Shown piece after piece: positions 62,021 to 64,000 of a stretch of DNA of 64,000 nt. How positions within the stretch are numbered: position 1 is the first letter of the stretch; each line of letters begins with the position of its first letter. Source of the DNA: Serinus canaria (taxonomy: Eukaryota; Chordata; Aves; Passeriformes; Fringillidae); contig NC_066316.1 in assembly GCF_022539315.1 (NCBI RefSeq), positions 24,417,245-24,481,244 on the forward strand, in the 5' to 3' direction. The notes below the pieces were generated by a model. It had not been told where the DNA came from. It worked only from the letters and a program-made list of their open reading frames with translations, and did no database searches. Both the position numbers and the translations under genes were made by a program.

Positions 62021-64000
62021 GTAAGTATGAAAGCAGTGTCCTTTCCTGCAGCTGTGTTTTGCACTGGTTGAGCATAGCTGCTTTCTGTAGGTTGGGGAGG
62101 TTTAGCTGGGGGAGAAATCTGTGTAGCTGATACATGTGATTAACATATCTATACATTTTATCTGGCTGAAAGTCAATATGCTTTCTTGTTCAGTGCTGTT
62201 GTTTGGAAAGATGGTGACAGAAGACAATCTTTGTAGTGGTTGAATATCAGGTAGGAGGTCTCATGCTGAGACATTCCAATAAGGATTTTTACAAGGATCT
62301 TGCAAGCATCTGAAAAAGGTCCAGGAACTTTGTAGAGTGTTTCCACAATTTCCAGTGAAATTCATTAGCAGCTACATGGCTGACTCCCCTGGGTGTTTTT
62401 GGAAAGCTGGGGTTTCCTACTATGATTAGCAGAGAGAAATTTGTATTCAGATAGGTTTTAAAATGTACTACAGGGAGTTGTTTTGACATATTAGATGTTT
62501 TGGCAGTTCTGAAAAGTAAAAGGAATGTTTTCCAATATGTTCTAACTACAATCATTTTTGCACTGAAGTATCAGACTATAGGGCAGTAAACCTTTAATTT
62601 GCTAATTCTAATGCAGAGCAATGAAATTAAATGCATTCTAACACTGATTGCTAGAATTGCTAGCAATTTGCTGCAATTTTTTTCACATTTTATGGAGAGT
62701 GTTTTTCTTTCAAGGAAAAATATTTCCTCTGTTCTACCATGTTCAAGTTGGGCTTCATGAAAAAGTGAAGATTTGAACGAAAGGAATTCCATTATTTAAG
62801 ACTGAAGTTGATTTTCACATTCATCTCATGCTGCATGACTCTGAGAACTCAGATTTTAAAATTTTCTTTGCAGAAGTTTATTAATAGTCTTGTGAGGGGG
62901 AAAAAAAAAGGTACAGTATGGTAAATGTAGAAGTCCTTACAAGACAGAAGTCCTTACAGGACAGTGGGAGGAGGCTTGGCAATGAGCTGTCTTTCCTTCA
63001 TTTTCACCTTTTGAAATGGAACAGGTAATTGAATGAAGGTGGGAAGTGAAGGCTATTGTTTTTCTAAGGAACTGACATTTTAATAGGTGTGTTACATCTC
63101 TATGCTTAATTTTGAGATTCCTAAGGGAGAAAATGTTCGTTACATTGATGACATGAGGTTGAAGGTTGCATCATGGCTGAAACAGCTCTTTTAAGTTCAA
63201 GAAAATATTACTGAAAAACAATATTTATGAATATTTTAGAACAAAAATCTTAAAGTAAACTGCATTCCTTATTATTTCTTATACAGACAAATGGGTCTCA
63301 TTTGTAAGTGTACAATAGTTCAGGAGCTATGTCTTCTAATTAATGGTTCCTAATATATAATATTTGGCTTTTGAAAATGCCTTAAGCATATAACATGCTT
63401 TATTGGCTGTTTACAAGTTGTGTCCTAACACAATTTGTGATCAAGCATGCAGAAGGCTTGTCTCTTGTATTTATATGGTATTTTTATTTTCTCTATAATT
63501 TCTGTGTTACCTACTACTGCATTGAGGTGGTGCAGTGTAGTAACGTGTTGCAAGAATTGCTTCTGCATTTGTAATATTCAAATGTTAGCTATTTGAATGA
63601 CTTTACTAGGAGCTGTTTACAATGTTAAAATTTTGTCTTGGATACTCTGATAAAATTTTGTCCCAATACCAACCCTCTTTCACTAAATCTTCCTTCCTAC
63701 AATGCAGCTATTTTGCCCTGGTCACCTCCCAAAGCAGGAGATGCACAGAGATCTGGTGATGGCATTGCACAGTCTACTGAGGGCACCTTAACCATGTGTC
63801 CGAGTGCAGCACAAATGGATGTGGGGCACTAATTAATTATAGCTTATTTTAGTTAGAACAGGGATATTATGTATTCTCAGTCACTTTTATTTTTTTAATC
63901 CTTGGAAAAATGTCATTTTAAAAACATCTTTAGAAGAACATCTACTTTATATCTCAATTTATATGGTACTAAGAACAGTGCACAGTCTTTATTTAATTCT
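62021..64000 (+). other. MTA3: MTA3 intron downstream of exon F (5' part)
   Basis: It begins with gtaagt at the exon F donor. The next exon, expected to start with LPWKSLTSIIEYY, is not present, so the intron continues beyond the window. The only structure seen is a 17-bp tandem duplication at 62931-62964. The rest is AT-rich sequence without a nameable feature. Confidence 0.88.
62931..62964. repeat. 17-bp tandem duplication
   Basis: The units aagtccttacaagacag and aagtccttacaggacag differ by one base. Confidence 0.9.

Larger units (their letters stand above)
1..64000 (+). other. MTA3: MTA3 gene, internal part (intron-exon span)
   Basis: The whole window lies inside one plus-strand gene. 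Six exons in order spell a continuous MTA-family protein segment of about 234 residues, matching roughly residues 64 to 297 of human MTA3 by my recollection. MTA3 rather than MTA1 or MTA2 is chosen from residues I remember as MTA3-like: [29 protein letters not shown] and VGPRYQAD, where MTA1 has [29 protein letters not shown] and VGNRYQAD. The first BAH exons were searched for upstream and the exon starting LPWKS downstream; neither was seen. MTA3 is a nuclear subunit of the Mi-2/NuRD deacetylase and remodelling complex and is known for repressing SNAI1 in breast epithelium. There is no CpG-rich promoter here, so the transcription start lies outside. Confidence 0.93.

Noticed and set aside
61802..62071. 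Reading exon F as an 89-codon stand-alone gene
   Set aside because: The frame begins before the splice acceptor and ends in intron sequence after a good donor. It is simply exon F with intronic read-through.
1..64000. CRISPR array, operon, phage or bacterial mobile element
   Set aside because: The sequence is a vertebrate intron-exon region. The repeats are LINE, LTR and simple repeats, and no regularly spaced direct repeats occur.

Overview
The window is animal nuclear DNA and almost certainly from a bird. It is AT-rich and CpG-poor, genes are split by GT-AG introns, and the interspersed repeats are avian: CR1 LINE fragments and a solo LTR with a layout that I recall from bird genomes. One CR1 copy (18136-18432) resembles the CR1-J type common in songbirds and related birds, so a passerine is a reasonable guess, but the species cannot be read from the sequence.

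The only gene I can support is MTA3 (metastasis-associated 1 family member 3), on the + strand. Six consecutive internal coding exons lie at 17129-17255, 30125-30188, 31214-31331, 47404-47506, 56868-56967 and 61832-62020. All have canonical AG/GT borders, compatible phases and a continuous reading frame of about 234 codons. They encode the second half of the BAH domain, the whole ELM2 domain and the start of the SANT domain. The promoter, start codon, first BAH exons, rest of SANT, GATA-type zinc finger and C-terminus lie outside. MTA proteins are the scaffold that holds HDAC1/2 in the NuRD chromatin-remodelling complex, and the ELM2-SANT part encoded here is the HDAC-binding module.

Layout: 1-17128 is the 3' part of an upstream intron. 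It carries two short antisense CR1 pieces, a sense CR1 copy of about 0.8 kb and an antisense solo LTR. 17256-30124 is a 12.9 kb intron with two antisense CR1 pieces and one sense CR1 tail. 30189-31213 is a 1.0 kb intron ending in a 17-T polypyrimidine tract. 31332-47403 is a 16.1 kb intron, and 47507-56867 (9.4 kb) and 56968-61831 (4.9 kb) follow. 62021-64000 is the beginning of the next intron. The introns hold simple repeats, small tandem duplications and a few motif-rich blocks that could be conserved regulatory elements; this is a guess without an alignment.

I found no second protein-coding gene, no convincing RNA gene, no CpG island or promoter, and nothing that looks like a previously undescribed system. 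The other long open frames are chance frames or repeat-derived.
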